DNA of 64,000 bases from positions 71,753,699 through 71,817,698 of the forward strand of contig OZ012684.1 of NCBI GenBank assembly GCA_963942565.1, in the 5' to 3' direction. Made by a program: the position numbers and the translations under genes. Position 1 is the first letter of the stretch, and each line of letters opens with the position of its first letter. The stretch is from Maea johnstoni (lineage: Eukaryota > Annelida > Polychaeta > Spionida > Magelonidae). The notes under the pieces are model-generated. The model ran no database searches. It was not told the DNA's origin and saw nothing but the letters and a program-made list of their open reading frames with translations. Shown piece after piece: positions 10,201-53,462 of the stretch.

Positions 10201-12467
10201 TAGTTAACCGACGCACAATTGCAAACATTTTGCAAGTGAAAAGATATTGTAAAATATAATTGATTTAAAGCTTACCTCGACCCCACAAGAAAAAGAGTGG
10301 TAATCTTACAAATTTATTTCATCTTTTTATTGATTTTATTTCTGGAAACATTTTTATTGATTTATGTATCAGGTTTTTTTGTAATTGCGTGAGAACTTTG
10401 TTTTAGAATCCTATGTTTACTGAGTTGTAATCAAAATACAGGATGTATTTATAGCCTTATCCCATTCGATATAACTAATTAGGAGTCCCCCAGCTCTCCT
10501 ATTATGAAGAACTCTTAATTTATTGTATTCTTAAGCATGTCCATGTGAATACACATATGAACCGATACAGTTTCGATAATGGAATCCTTGATATTCAGGA
10601 ATACATTCATCTACAAAGAACAGTGAGTGTGGATGTTGACTCAAAAGGGCGGAGCTGTAAGGAGAGGATGATGTCTGTTTTAGCTGAAGAACCAGTCGGG
10701 GAAATCAGGTAAAAGGGTTTTGCAGTTTAGTGGTCTATACTCAGGCCTTGACATTAACTTTTTGAGGCACTTGCCCCGCGGGCAAGTGCCATGAGGCTTT
10801 CACTTGCCGGGGCTAAGTTTTACTTGCCCGGCCTCACTAGGGGTCAGGCTTCAGCTAGTAACTGAGGAGGACTGCTGGGCTATAGGTTCCCAAATCTCCA
10901 TAGATTCATCGATTCCCTGTAGATCAGAGCCAATTTTCTTCATCAATGGACTTCTAACTGGACCTGTGATCACCCGAAGTATTATGCGTCTGATAATTCC
11001 ACTGGTCAACCGGAACAGTAACTGAACAGAAGTACTTGTCCGGCGGTCAATATCACTTGTCCTGGACGACGGGACAGTGCTTAATGTCAAGCCCTGTATA
11101 CTTATTCAATCCTGGAAATTAAAATACTATGCAAAGTATCAGGGTTCGACTTTCCCAGGGGCCCGGGGGCATATGCCCCTAGATTTTGCTGTGGGCCCCT
11201 AGATTTTTTAGTCTAGGAGTCCAAAATAGTATGAAAAATAACCAGAATAACTATTTTTGACCCCAAATTTTATTGAAAGACATTTTCGGTCAATTCTACA
11301 TAATTTTCCTAAAAAAATGAACAATGTGAAATATTCTTTGGAGTTTTGTTACATTGATAAAGCATTGGCATTTCAAAAAAACTTTTTTCCTTTTCAACCC
11401 ATTCTGTTAGTTACTTGATTTGTTAATCACAGACATTTCACGTTAATTGTTTCACACATGAACTACTTATAAGGGAAAAATATTGTTATATATCACTGGA
11501 GAAAAGTACAGTATTAATTATTATTTCGATAAAAAGGTCAAAGTAAGATCAATGTGTTGCTGACAATTATTTATAGACATGGAAAAAGAACATAGGAATT
11601 TGCTTTCATTTTTTATTTTCATTTATTCATTTTTTCTGGGGGGGTATGGGTTTGTTGAGAGAAACAGTTGAGCTTACCACACAATTGCTGTTTGGTATTG
11701 ATATCAGTACTTAGCATTCATCACTTAAAATAATTGCATAGTTGGAAGCGGGGACTTACCCAGCCAGGAGTAAGGGCAAACACCAGATTTTTGGCAAAAA
11801 AACAACCAGATTTTCTGTATTTGTTTTGTCCAAGGAAAATTTTCAAATGTTTTATTTATACAAGACAAGAGGCTTATTAAATGATCTAAAGAAGCAAACT
11901 TTGTCTTTCTATGTCTACATATAGGATTGATACGATTTTTCTTGTAAATTGGGAAACTGATTTTTGACCCCCCAAATTTCATAATTTCTCAGTTTTGACC
12001 CCCATACTAGGTAAAACCCTGGTTGGAAGTCATGATCAGGGACTCAAAAAAGGCTGGCTCATAATTTTATCTGGACTTCCTCATACATAGATATCCGAGG
12101 TTCACTCGCCTAGACCACCTATCCTGTTTGATGATTGTGTATGGTGCTGCCACCTATAAACAAAGTACCCTATTATGTTGAAGCACATAATGCTTATTTA
12201 GATTAATTTGTGATGTGGCACATTGACAAGCACTTTCATTAGTGTAATATCGGAGAGATCTATTAGTTCTTGTTTAATTGTGTAGTGTATTATTCATCAA
12301 AAATATGTGAAGCAGAATAAAATGTTTGGTTGTATTTTTTTTTTTGCAGACTGGATAACTTCCAAGTGGTTGAGGTTTCAGAGAGAAAGAAGGTGGAGGA
12401 AATATTTATGAATGCTGGACTTTGTACAATGTACAAACAATATGTCATTCCCCTTCAGTCAAGATGA
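7132..12467 (+). CDS. RWDD3: RWDD3 / RSUME, RWD-domain protein that promotes SUMO conjugation (complete, four exons)
   Basis: RSUME binds the SUMO-conjugating enzyme UBC9 through its RWD domain and raises SUMO attachment to targets such as IkB and HIF1A. Four exons join in frame: 7132-7201, 9457-9962, 10599-10708 and 12350-12467. The product is 267 residues, the same length as the human protein. Exon 1 encodes [20 protein letters not shown] (human: EELSALAAIFCGPHEWE). Exon 2 encodes the rest of the RWD fold: the YPN/P loop ([12 protein letters not shown]), [51 protein letters not shown]. Exon 3 encodes the [20 protein letters not shown] block, and exon 4 the C-terminal [12 protein letters not shown] helix. 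The splice sites are all GT-AG. The gene is head to head with OMA1 and tail to tail with MIDN. Its introns hold several MITEs and a large palindrome, which do not touch the coding exons. Confidence 0.96.
7400..8330. repeat. Large imperfect palindrome in RWDD3 intron 1 (foldback element)
   Basis: The inner arms pair 7885-7992 with 8009-8122 around a loop of about 16 bp. Shared blocks include TTGATTTTGCTCATTAGG and GTAAAATTTGCCCATTG. The outer arms pair about 7400-7590 with 8134-8330, sharing for example GGCAACCGCTTTTTCC and CTATAGTCTGTCT in inverted order. The left arm carries about 280 extra bases (7595-7880) that the right arm lacks, and these include a small TIR element. It is probably a foldback-type non-autonomous DNA transposon or an inverted duplication. 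Confidence 0.75.
7660..7841. mobile_element. Small TIR element nested in the palindrome's left arm
   Basis: It is bounded by ACATGCTAGCCTC (7660-7672) and its inverted copy GAGGCTAGCATGT (7829-7841), and is 182 bp long. It lies within the segment missing from the other palindrome arm, which supports later insertion. No clear target duplication is seen, so the family is not assigned. Confidence 0.5.
9457..9962 (+). CDS. RWDD3: RWDD3 exon 2 (core of RWD domain and middle region)
   Basis: 506 nt. The acceptor is CCAACAG|ATGATGG and the donor ATCAAG|GTAGGT. It completes the RWD domain and carries the most conserved stretch, [20 protein letters not shown], then [16 protein letters not shown]. The end is in phase 0. 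Confidence 0.95.
9963..10598 (+). other. RWDD3 intron 2, holding copy 1 of a 190-bp repeat
   Basis: A 636-bp intron. 10093-10280 is near-identical, in inverse orientation, to 15091-15280 in the MIDN 3' UTR. The rest is AT-rich and featureless. Confidence 0.75.
10093..10280 (+). repeat. 188-bp dispersed repeat, copy 1 (inverse of 15091-15280)
   Basis: It runs from TAGGCACATTTTCAATACTT to AAAGCTTACCTCGA. Read against the reverse complement of 15091-15280, I count only about five or six differences: single-base indels in A runs and a few substitutions. The ends have no inverted repeats and no obvious target duplication, so the family is unknown. The high match implies recent copying or conservation. 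Confidence 0.85.
10599..10708 (+). CDS. RWDD3: RWDD3 exon 3
   Basis: 110 nt. The acceptor is GATATTCAG and the donor ATCAG|GTAAAA (phase 2). It encodes [20 protein letters not shown] and [12 protein letters not shown], which parallels the human [20 protein letters not shown] followed by KEKMISVL. Confidence 0.93.
10742..11095. mobile_element. TIR element ending CAGGSCTTGACATTAA (hAT-like MITE)
   Basis: The left end is CAGGCCTTGACATTAA and the right end is the inverse of CAGGGCTTGACATTAA, a 16-bp terminal inverted repeat with one mismatch. The subterminal regions are rich in CACTTGCC and ACTTGTCC motifs, a pattern common in hAT non-autonomous elements. The flanks share TATACT on both sides, shorter than the usual 8 bp, so the duplication is partial. 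It has no transposase. Confidence 0.8.
11149..11260. mobile_element. Probable MITE fragment starting CAGGGTTCGACTTTCCC
   Basis: The stretch has a hAT-like CAGGG end followed by self-complementary runs: GGGGCCCGGGGGCATATGCC and a repeated GGGCCCCTAGATTTT phrase. The matching right end was not found, so it is probably truncated or decayed. Assignment rests on appearance only. Confidence 0.4.
11749..12021. mobile_element. hAT-type MITE with perfect 8-bp target duplication
   Basis: The 273-bp element is flanked by GTTGGAAG on both sides (11741-11748 and 12022-12029), an exact 8-bp duplication as hAT transposases make. The ends are CGGGGACTTACCCAGCCAGG and the inverse of CAGGGTTTTACCTAGTATGG, related to the CAGGGTCTTAGCCAG ends at 53145. 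There is no open frame of significance. A hAT transposase elsewhere in the genome would have moved it. Confidence 0.88.
12350..12467 (+). CDS. RWDD3: RWDD3 exon 4 (terminal coding exon)
   Basis: 118 nt after a long T-rich tract and TTTTTGCAG. It encodes [20 protein letters not shown] and [18 protein letters not shown], then TGA. The C-terminal residues are more diverged from human than the rest but keep the length. Confidence 0.9.
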
Positions 12468-13065
12468 TTAAGAAATCATGTTCATCTCATGAGCATGTAT
12501 AGAAATCTGACCTTCTAGCAGGTTCAGAAACTGATAAGAAACGTTATTTATTCATTGTCACTTTTCTGCCACATCAAGGCTAAATCATGACTATCCTGTT
12601 GTTGATGGTGGAGAAATCCAGAGTTCGGGGGAAAACACCGACCACTCCCAAGCAGCAGCTTGTAACTCCCTCACATACCTGGAGTAGGATATGAGGAACT
12701 TGCCAGTAACTTTAGATTTGGCAGTGGGTTTCGCTGTGGTAGTGTGGTTAAAATTTGGTTGGCTGTAATAGATAGCTTACACTAATTATAACTCTGCCTT
12801 GTGCATTAATATTATCCATTCTGATTGAGAACATTGAACTATCTTGCAGTATATACAGTGACACATATACATGAAAAATTATTTATTATTACAGATTTTG
12901 TACCATTGAATCATGATAAAACCTGACTGTACATGGACTAAAGAAATTATAGGAGTGTTTCATTGTGTGGATATTATTTGGACCTAGTCGACTCAAACAC
13001 TCACTTTTAAAATCGGATTGATGGCTATTTATTGTATGAATAAAGTATATATAAATGATTACATA
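12468..13065 (+). other. RWDD3: RWDD3 3' UTR
   Basis: The stretch runs from the stop codon to about 20 bases past AATAAA. It is AT-rich, with no other feature. The end is inferred from the poly(A) signal. Confidence 0.65.
13039..13044 (+). terminator. RWDD3 poly(A) signal AATAAA
   Basis: A canonical hexamer about 570 bases after the RWDD3 stop, followed by T- and GT-rich sequence (TTGTTTGGTTTTCC). It is the best-placed cleavage signal for this gene. Confidence 0.65.
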
Positions 13066-13291
13066 ATTGTTTGGTTTTCCTTATCCTATAAAGAAATCCA
13101 GATGTTAAAGCTGTCAACCACTTGCTACCTGCTAAATATTATGTAAGTGTGTTACATTTTGTATTCCTTGTAGGCAAGGATTCAATCGATGTAAGAGAAC
13201 TAGGTTAGAAAGGAAAGATCTGAACAGATTTTTTCACAAATAGTAAGCAAAAATAAAAGACAAGACAATATATTTGATAAAAGTTCACAAT

Positions 13292-13297
13292 TTTATT
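13292..13297 (-). terminator. Candidate MIDN poly(A) signal AATAAA (minus strand)
   Basis: TTTATT on the plus strand reads AATAAA for MIDN. It lies about 250 bases from the RWDD3 poly(A) signal, which is typical spacing for convergent genes. Other AATAAA hexamers occur nearer the coding end, so this is a candidate and not a fixed end. Confidence 0.4.
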
Positions 13298-15090
13298 TGT
13301 TACCAATTTGCATATTCCAATTCATCAAAAAGTCAAATCTCCTGCTAGACAGTTACACAAAGGTACAAGAGTCAGGAGTAAGAAGGAACAGCTAGATATT
13401 ACATAGCTTAATATCAGTACTCTTTGTTGATAATACTGTGATTTTGATAGTCAAATCTGCACCTTAGACATACAGGATACAGAATTCTAGAAGAGTAAGA
13501 AAAAGCTTCCAAATAAATTGCGAAATTACATGTACAATTATTAATTTCCTAATTGAATGCTTGTGTTACAATGTGTAAAGCTTCGGAAGAAACTGCACAA
13601 TCCCAATAGGAATCACAAGTACTCAAGCAACTTTACTGTACATTATTGGTATTTTAATAGGAATAAGGAATAGTCAATAAGGGTGGCTACTGGAGATGTT
13701 ACAGGTAGAAAGAGCAACTGTACTGATATAGATCAAGTATTTATGTGCACAACAACTGGTCTGATGAAAGAGTAAAGGGAAGGGAGCAATTGAAGTGTCA
13801 ACCTGTGAATCAGTATAATTACTATATATTGACCCAAATAACAGTATGTTCATGCAATTGATTTGTAACTCATTTACTTATTAGTGTGTAATCTAAATTT
13901 ATTGCCTACTTCATAAAACAAAGTTGATAGCCTCTACATCATATTTAACCACAGCATGCATGTAAATTATTTGAGCTAAACAAAGTCACATCATACTTGG
14001 TAAGTATCCAGATGGTTCAGCTTAGTAAGACATGTATCTTCAATGTTTGTTAATCAAACAAGAACAATATCATCTGAACTTTCCATGTTCACAAAAAAGC
14101 CATTTCACTAAAAGTTTTTTTTAATAGAAGGGTTCAGCAGTTATTTACCCTAGTGAAATAACATTTATAAGTTCAAGAAATTTTGCAAATGCATGAACTG
14201 TGTTCTGACTCACAGGTTTCCTTCAACTCACGCTGAGGTGCCCTACACTTACAATCTTGATAAATAGACTTGTTCTAAGATGCATTTTACAGGATAACAA
14301 TACAATACAGTATTGCAATATAAGCATCAGTAACAGACCTACAGGGAATTGGTACCAAACAGGATACAGTAGAGAACAGTGTGTAGAAATAGGAAAGGAA
14401 GTTAGAGTCGAAACAATTCAAGAGATAGAGATTTGCTCATGCTATAGGAATTGTGTTAAGTTATATATCACTAGTCCTTGTTAGATGGTCTAGTTATCAC
14501 ACTATGACAAAGTTTCTTGGTATTGCCAATTATAAGGGGAGTACCCAATATAGCAATTTCACTTGATCAGTCAATAAATTGTCTATAATGTATCCTTGGA
14601 TGGATTGGGGTGGGATATGTACAGAGCTTCTATGTACATACACTAGGCAAAGCAGAAACAAACTCCCACACTTACACTGAATGTCAACATATGGTTAATG
14701 AACATAGCCATAAAAAGGCATTCATATATGTATATATAAATATATATATATACAGTGCTCTTGTATATACCATAGAGCCATACCCTTACAGTAAGTTCAA
14801 ATATAGGCATACTTTGTAGTGCTTGTCCTATTTTTGATAAAATAAAGCATTTCAATTGAACTAATGTAAATCAGGGTTTTACAAAAAAAAAGTAGATATC
14901 CCCCAAGTTGCATTATTTGAAGATCTTGGTGCTTATTGCTCATGTTGCAACCACTTCTAGGTATGATTCTGCCTTTATATTCTCTACCCATTCCATCCCA
15001 GAGCACCCATGCCGTCAGGCAAATAGGCGAGTACATAATCAATACAATGGTAATAATGCTAAACATGTGAATAATCTGTTCAGTAGAATA

Positions 15091-15280
15091 TCGAGGTAAG
15101 CTTTAAATCAATTATATTTTACAATATCTTTTCACTTGCAAAAATGTTTGCAATTGTGCGTCGGTTAAGTGGAGAATCTGGGTATAAAAGTTAAAATTTA
15201 GTAACTTGAAACAACTAAATCATTTGGAAATTAAGATGGAAGTTAATGTAGCTATATCTTAAGTATTGAAAACGTGCCTA
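15091..15280 (-). repeat. 190-bp dispersed repeat, copy 2 (inverse of 10093-10280)
   Basis: It runs from TCGAGGTAAGCTTT to CGTGCCTA. It is the reverse complement of 10093-10280 with about five or six differences. It lies in the inferred MIDN 3' UTR. Because MIDN is read from the minus strand, its RNA would carry the same sense sequence as the RWDD3 pre-mRNA copy. Confidence 0.85.
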
Positions 15281-15849
15281 AATTGTATTTGGTGTGCAGC
15301 TTTGGAATTCATGTTTACCTTATTATTGGTTCTAGTTTCAAAGATTGATCCATTTTTGAGAATTTTTTGTCTTCATAGCACCCTGCTGCAACATACACAT
15401 TCTTATTCTATTTTGACAAAACTTTGCTTCTCTATACCTTAGGTGATTCTACAAGAAGAAATATACATTGGCATATTTACTTCTGCCATAAGATATAACA
15501 CAAACTATTTAGTTAGTATCCCATAGGCAAAACCTGCTTTTTCATCTACACATGAAAACAAATATGAATGTTGTGGTGGTAACATGAGTAACAGCCCAAC
15601 AAATACTATTGCTTACTATGTTGAAATGTCATCAAATCTAGGTCAACTGTGTGTTCCGTCCTATCACTTGCCCACTCCTTATCATCTTTATTACAAACTG
15701 CAATAGGGTCTAGTGCCACAAGTGATAGCATGGAACTCTTATCAAATAACTAGTGTATATAGTAGTAATAAGAAAAAATATATATACCACCAAAGAAAAA
15801 ATGAGGTAAACAGCGATTGTTTTTTTTCATCTTTCTATTGTTTACATAT

Positions 15850-16400
15850 TAATAGATCTGCTTCCTCGAAGCTCGTCCGATGAAGTGGCCAGCATGCCTC
15901 ACCAGTAGCTGGCTTATTGTACAATATCGCCATGAGTGAAGCCAGTCCGGGCATCAACCGCTACGGTACGGCGAGCAACTCGGAACTGAACTTGTATCTA
16001 GGCTCAAAGCATCTCTGTGTCATCTCATCATTTGGCACCTAGCTTACATAGTTTGGCCTCGCCCGTTTCTCAGGCACCCTCTCTCAGTAAGACTGGGCGC
16101 TCTGAGGCACTGCCGCCCTATTGCTTATTGTGGAAGAACAGATCCCAACTAGTCCCTATTATTGTACAATAACGCCCTCCTTGTCCGTCATGATCCAGGG
16201 AGCTGCAGGGCTGGCAGGAGCGCTGGAGTTTGCAACCCGGTATTGCTGTCCCATTGCCTGCTTCGTAGCCCTGTCCCTTAATCAATCCAGAACCGTCTCC
16301 AGGTCCGGCCACTCGGCTATACACCATCAAACACTCTCGCTGCTCTGAAAGCACGCTTATCCTCACCTCTCAATAATCAATCTTGCCCATCTCATCCATG
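15850..16400. promoter_or_regulatory. GC-richer block in the MIDN 3' UTR
   Basis: It stands out from its AT-rich surroundings in base composition. It carries two copies of TTATTGTACAATANCGCC (about 15916 and 16159). Read in MIDN sense, the block contains self-complementary UUGUACAA. Possible roles are a conserved UTR element or an intragenic enhancer. There is no coding evidence: open frames on both strands are short and unrelated to known proteins. Confidence 0.3.
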
Positions 16401-16500
16401 CATCATTTCCTAACATTGTATCTCAATGGACACCAGGATCAAATAGCAGTCCATTAGATCTCACATGTCCATGTACAGCACTAACCATGGCAAACATCTC

Positions 16501-16570
16501 TGTCTTTTTGTCTTTTTCCATTTTTTTTTTCTTTTCCTTTCTTTTCTTTTTTTTTTTTTTTTTTTTTTTT
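16501..16570 (+). repeat. Poly-pyrimidine (T-rich) tract
   Basis: About 70 bases of T with scattered C, ending in a pure T run of 24 bases or so. In MIDN sense it is an A/G-rich tract. Confidence 0.9.
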
Positions 16571-17425
16571 GCAAATTCAATTTGCTGACAGAGGGTAATG
16601 TGTCTCAACATTTCATGTGTTAATCATTAAAGATATAAGTACAAGTATTAGATTCACATATGTACATATGTAAATGTTACTGGTTTAATTCTTTTTTCAC
16701 TGACAGACTACAGTGACTTCCAATACTGGCCATAGAGATATTGCATAACATGGTTAGTGGTGCCATCTATAAGAAGAGTAAGATAGCAAACTAAGACAAA
16801 CATATCAACTGCAGGTATTAAACGAACATATCTACAAGGGTATTGTCTTATTGCTATCTTCATCAACCACAGGACATAGTATTACTTTACCCCTCATTGC
16901 ATTTCTTTGCAGATATCACAATATTTCAATCATTCATAACACAGTAGCTGAAATTCCTGCGATGTCAAATACTGTCAATCCTCGTTTCACATAAACCATT
17001 ATCAAACAAACAGGAATTTCAGGCTAAATTTCCTATGATGTGCGACTTCAATGAAAGTTTACAAGAAACCATTATTCCCCTGCACCAGACATAGTGAAAT
17101 AAACATTTCCACTTTTCCTCGATGCCTTAAGGTATTGACAAAATTCAGCTAGAAAATTAGACACAAGTGTTTTGTCTACACAAGTCCTATCTTTGTCAAT
17201 AAGGTTTCAACTAATTCATGAAATACCTCACAAAATGTATCATTCCATTCCAACATAACCTGCCATGGTGTATGCCATCAAATAAGTGACCTGAACCAAC
17301 TTCAGCCAAATTCAGGTTGAGTGCAACCCAACCTTTCAAACATGGGTACAAGGACCCTATATACCAAATAAGGGTACACTAAGGATACCCTAACAAGTGC
17401 TCAACATCATTTGCTGCACATGTGT

Positions 17426-50179
<32,754 letters not shown>

Positions 50180-50735
50180 CTGAAATAACAACAAAAATCC
50201 AATAAAACACTATGCATTAAATGCAAAATAATCAAGACCTAGTTATCCATGTTGTTTTATGACAATATCTAAACCACAAATTAATATCCCTAAAATTCCA
50301 CAAAATAACTTCAACATCACTGATACAATAACCATGCTGTTATAAGGTACACGGTACATGCAGTCTCCATATGCAGTGCTCTCTCTGGCAACCATCAGTG
50401 CTTAATCAGAAAGATATACAGCAATAACTTTCTAGGGGAAATGCATTGCAATCAAAGTAATCACCCGGGGAAAGGAACCCAATCACTTAACATGTTACAC
50501 AATTTCCCCAGTGTGAGTCTTGACTGGCCTTTACCACCATCAGCTGATAAATCAATGCTACCGACAAACCACAGAATATTCCAACGCGACAATGCTTAGG
50601 TGCTGTGAGTGGGCCTGGTGTCCTACACAACAAATCTGGCAAAGAAATCTCTTCTCTCTGCTGCTGAAGAACACACTGCTGGTATTCTGATGTAACAAAA
50701 CTAGTACCCCTCATACATGAATTCATATTGTTGTA

Positions 50736-50982
<247 letters not shown>

Positions 50983-52079
50983 AAATATACTATCATATAT
51001 ATATTTTTTCATGTGATTTGCAAATATCATAATGATATTTACACAGTATGGCTGTGTGTATGACTAGTACATTTGAACAGGCATGGACCTCTTATGTACT
51101 ATCATGGCCGGTGCCAGTGCAAGGAGAAGGCGAGCATTCATTGATTTACCATTACTATAAACTATCACCACAGGCAGCCAGAGATAACAGAGATTGTCAA
51201 ATCAACACACAGAGCTTGGAAGATCGAGCCTGGACACTGACACATGGCATGGTACTGATGGATCGTCAACCTTGGGCCAAGGCTGAGACAAACAACTTGT
51301 CATTTAGCACCCTGGCAAGCACATGTCATAGCAATGGCCTTGTAGCAAGGAGGAGCAGGATATCTACTATATACATAGATACTGGCAATACAAATACCCT
51401 AAAATCCACCCTCAGTTATAAATGAATTCTTGCATCTCTGCAACTGACCAATGAGCATAAAGAAAGGGTCACACCTATGTGTGTGCGCATGTTTGATGAA
51501 TGATTACTGACAGATTCTGCAATGACGCGTAATGTTAATTTCTAGATGTCAGTTTTGCCAAAGATGACAGTTAGCAATTATAATCATATAAAGTTGTTAA
51601 CTGCATTGTCATGCCTCAAATGCAAACTCGTGATAGACTTTTTGCACCAATCCTTGTGCAATAAGCTAATAGAGTGGGGAAACTACCTTGTATATATAGA
51701 AAGTGGGAAAATGTTACTTAAGTTACTTGCCCTTCATGGCTTAACGCTCTAAAAATGCTTTGCTCTCTATGTATAATTGCTAATTTGTGCAAGCAAGACT
51801 TATCATTTTTTTTGCAGAGCAGCCTGACTATGACTGAGATTTCAGGACTGGTTAGCACATGAAACATAGAAATGCTGCCATGTTAGCCATTGTGCCTGTT
51901 ATCAGTAACAAGGCTTAGAAATAAACATTTCATGCTATTCCTTTTAGTAGCTGTAGAAATAAGTTTTTTTGAAGGATTTTAGAGCAAAAAAAAATCAAGT
52001 GAGCTTCTTGGAGGTTTATTTTGATGGAGAAAATTGCAGACAGACTGCAAAGTCACCATGACATGACTTTAAAGACTAG

Positions 52080-53090
52080 ACCTTTTGTGCACTTGGCCAT
52101 ATAAGATAATTCTGCGGTTACAGCTCTCTGCTCCCTGCTGCCTGGGGATTTAGCCTAATCGGCCACCTTAAGGTTGATCCACAGTGGGCTGAAAGCATGG
52201 CCTGTCAACTCATGACATCGCTGGCTTCCACGCCACCTGAGGTCATGTCAGACTGCATGCCCACATTGTCATAGAATACTAAGAATAGCATGTGATATAC
52301 ATACCAGGTAATCTGATAATTCCAGAATGGCAACCTTGTATGCCACATCGAAGATATATCTTCAATGACTATTTTGTTATATTGCCCATGCTTATTCATT
52401 CGTCTCTGTGCAGGGTGGGCTTTGGTTAAAGGGAAGATGACAAGTCCTTTCTGCGTCAGATATTGAGTGCACTCATTGAAAATGAGTTAACAATATTGCA
52501 CAGTTCTCGTACAAATAATGTCATTGCTGGGCTACACATTTCACTAAATGTACCGTGATTGTTTTACACATTTATCCTGTCAAGGCAAATAGAACCAGTG
52601 GTGATTTTTTTATTCACGGCTCCACTTGTATAAATGACAACAACAAGATTGAATCCTTATCGCCAAGCTGCGGGTCCCTAGGAATTTAATGAGACTGGTG
52701 GCTAGCAAAGATATAAAATGCCAGGAAATAAATGCTTTCTGAAGTACATAATGAGGCAGTTAATCGACAGTGACATGAAAATAGGTGCTGAGTTGCGGTC
52801 TCTATTCTCGGCCGCAATGCAATAACCACTAAGCCCCTAGATACCTGTCTCTTCGCTAAAGGTCAAGTTGCCCTTAAAACATACAAAATCTTGGTATTTA
52901 TGCAGTGTGCTATTTGGAATTCTAAATGTCAAGCAAATACCAAAACAGCACATCAAGGCAGTTTGAAATATGACAGCACAGGCAGTGATTGTGTCAACCA
53001 TCACGGGGATTGGTTTATTGTCAACATGTGGAGACTCTCCAAACACATCTTCATCATCCAAGCTAGCTAGGGGATGGCTATACATGTCCT
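52080..53090. promoter_or_regulatory. Candidate conserved non-coding blocks upstream of MIDN exon
   Basis: Balanced, non-repetitive sequence containing homeobox-type words (CTAATCGGCC, GGAATTTAATGAG) and AAATGTCAAG. No protein-like frame is seen. Listed as candidate regulatory DNA only. Confidence 0.25.
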
Positions 53091-53144
53091 AGCTGTTGGC
53101 TAGAACACTGGCATGGTCATTTCTCAAAATATCTCACTCTAGTG

Positions 53145-53462
53145 CAGGGTCTTAGCCAGGATTAAGAAACTGGGTGCCCATATTTGTGAAATTTTTGACA
53201 TCCTCTTTTCCATGGCAATTAAACCACACAATAAACTTGGATTTCAACCTAAGACATATATTTACCTATTAAAATAAGGCATGATATCCTTTTATGTCAA
53301 GATATTATAATCAGGTTAAAAGAATTCAATTGTAAATATGCTTCAAAATGACATCTTAAGAAATTTGTCACAAAAAAATTTGGTGTTGTGACTTGTGAGG
53401 GGTGATTTTTGAGGGTTTGGATGTCTAATTGATGCCCAGGAGCCATGTTGGCTAAGACTATG
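53145..53462 (+). mobile_element. hAT-type MITE, 318 bp, with 8-bp target duplication
   Basis: The ends CAGGGTCTTAGCCA and the inverse of CATAGTCTTAGCCA form terminal inverted repeats. Flanking CTCTAGTG (53137-53144) and CTCTGGTG (53463-53470) are an 8-bp duplication with one later change. The interior has no coding capacity. It is related in sequence to the copy at 4325 (inverse) and in its ends to 11749-12021. Confidence 0.85.

Larger units (their letters stand above)
10709..12349 (+). other. RWDD3 intron 3, rich in MITEs
   Basis: 1641 bp. It holds a TIR element (10742-11095), a likely MITE fragment near 11150 and a hAT-type MITE with perfect target duplication (11749-12021). The remaining sequence is AT-rich. 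Confidence 0.75.
13275..17425 (-). other. MIDN: Probable long MIDN 3' UTR
   Basis: The last MIDN coding exon has no downstream gene until RWDD3's poly(A) site, and minus-strand AATAAA lies at 13297-13292, giving a 3' UTR of up to 4.1 kb. The length is an inference, and earlier cleavage is possible. Inside are copy 2 of the 190-bp repeat (15091-15280), a TA-rich microsatellite (14728-14756) and a GC-richer block (15850-16400) with two ATTGTACAATAnCGCC phrases. A 70-bp pyrimidine tract lies at 16501-16570. Confidence 0.5.

Noticed and set aside
51048-51425. 125-codon plus-strand open frame beside the GA repeat
   Set aside because: Starts within the repeat's flank, has no domain and no supporting splice sites.
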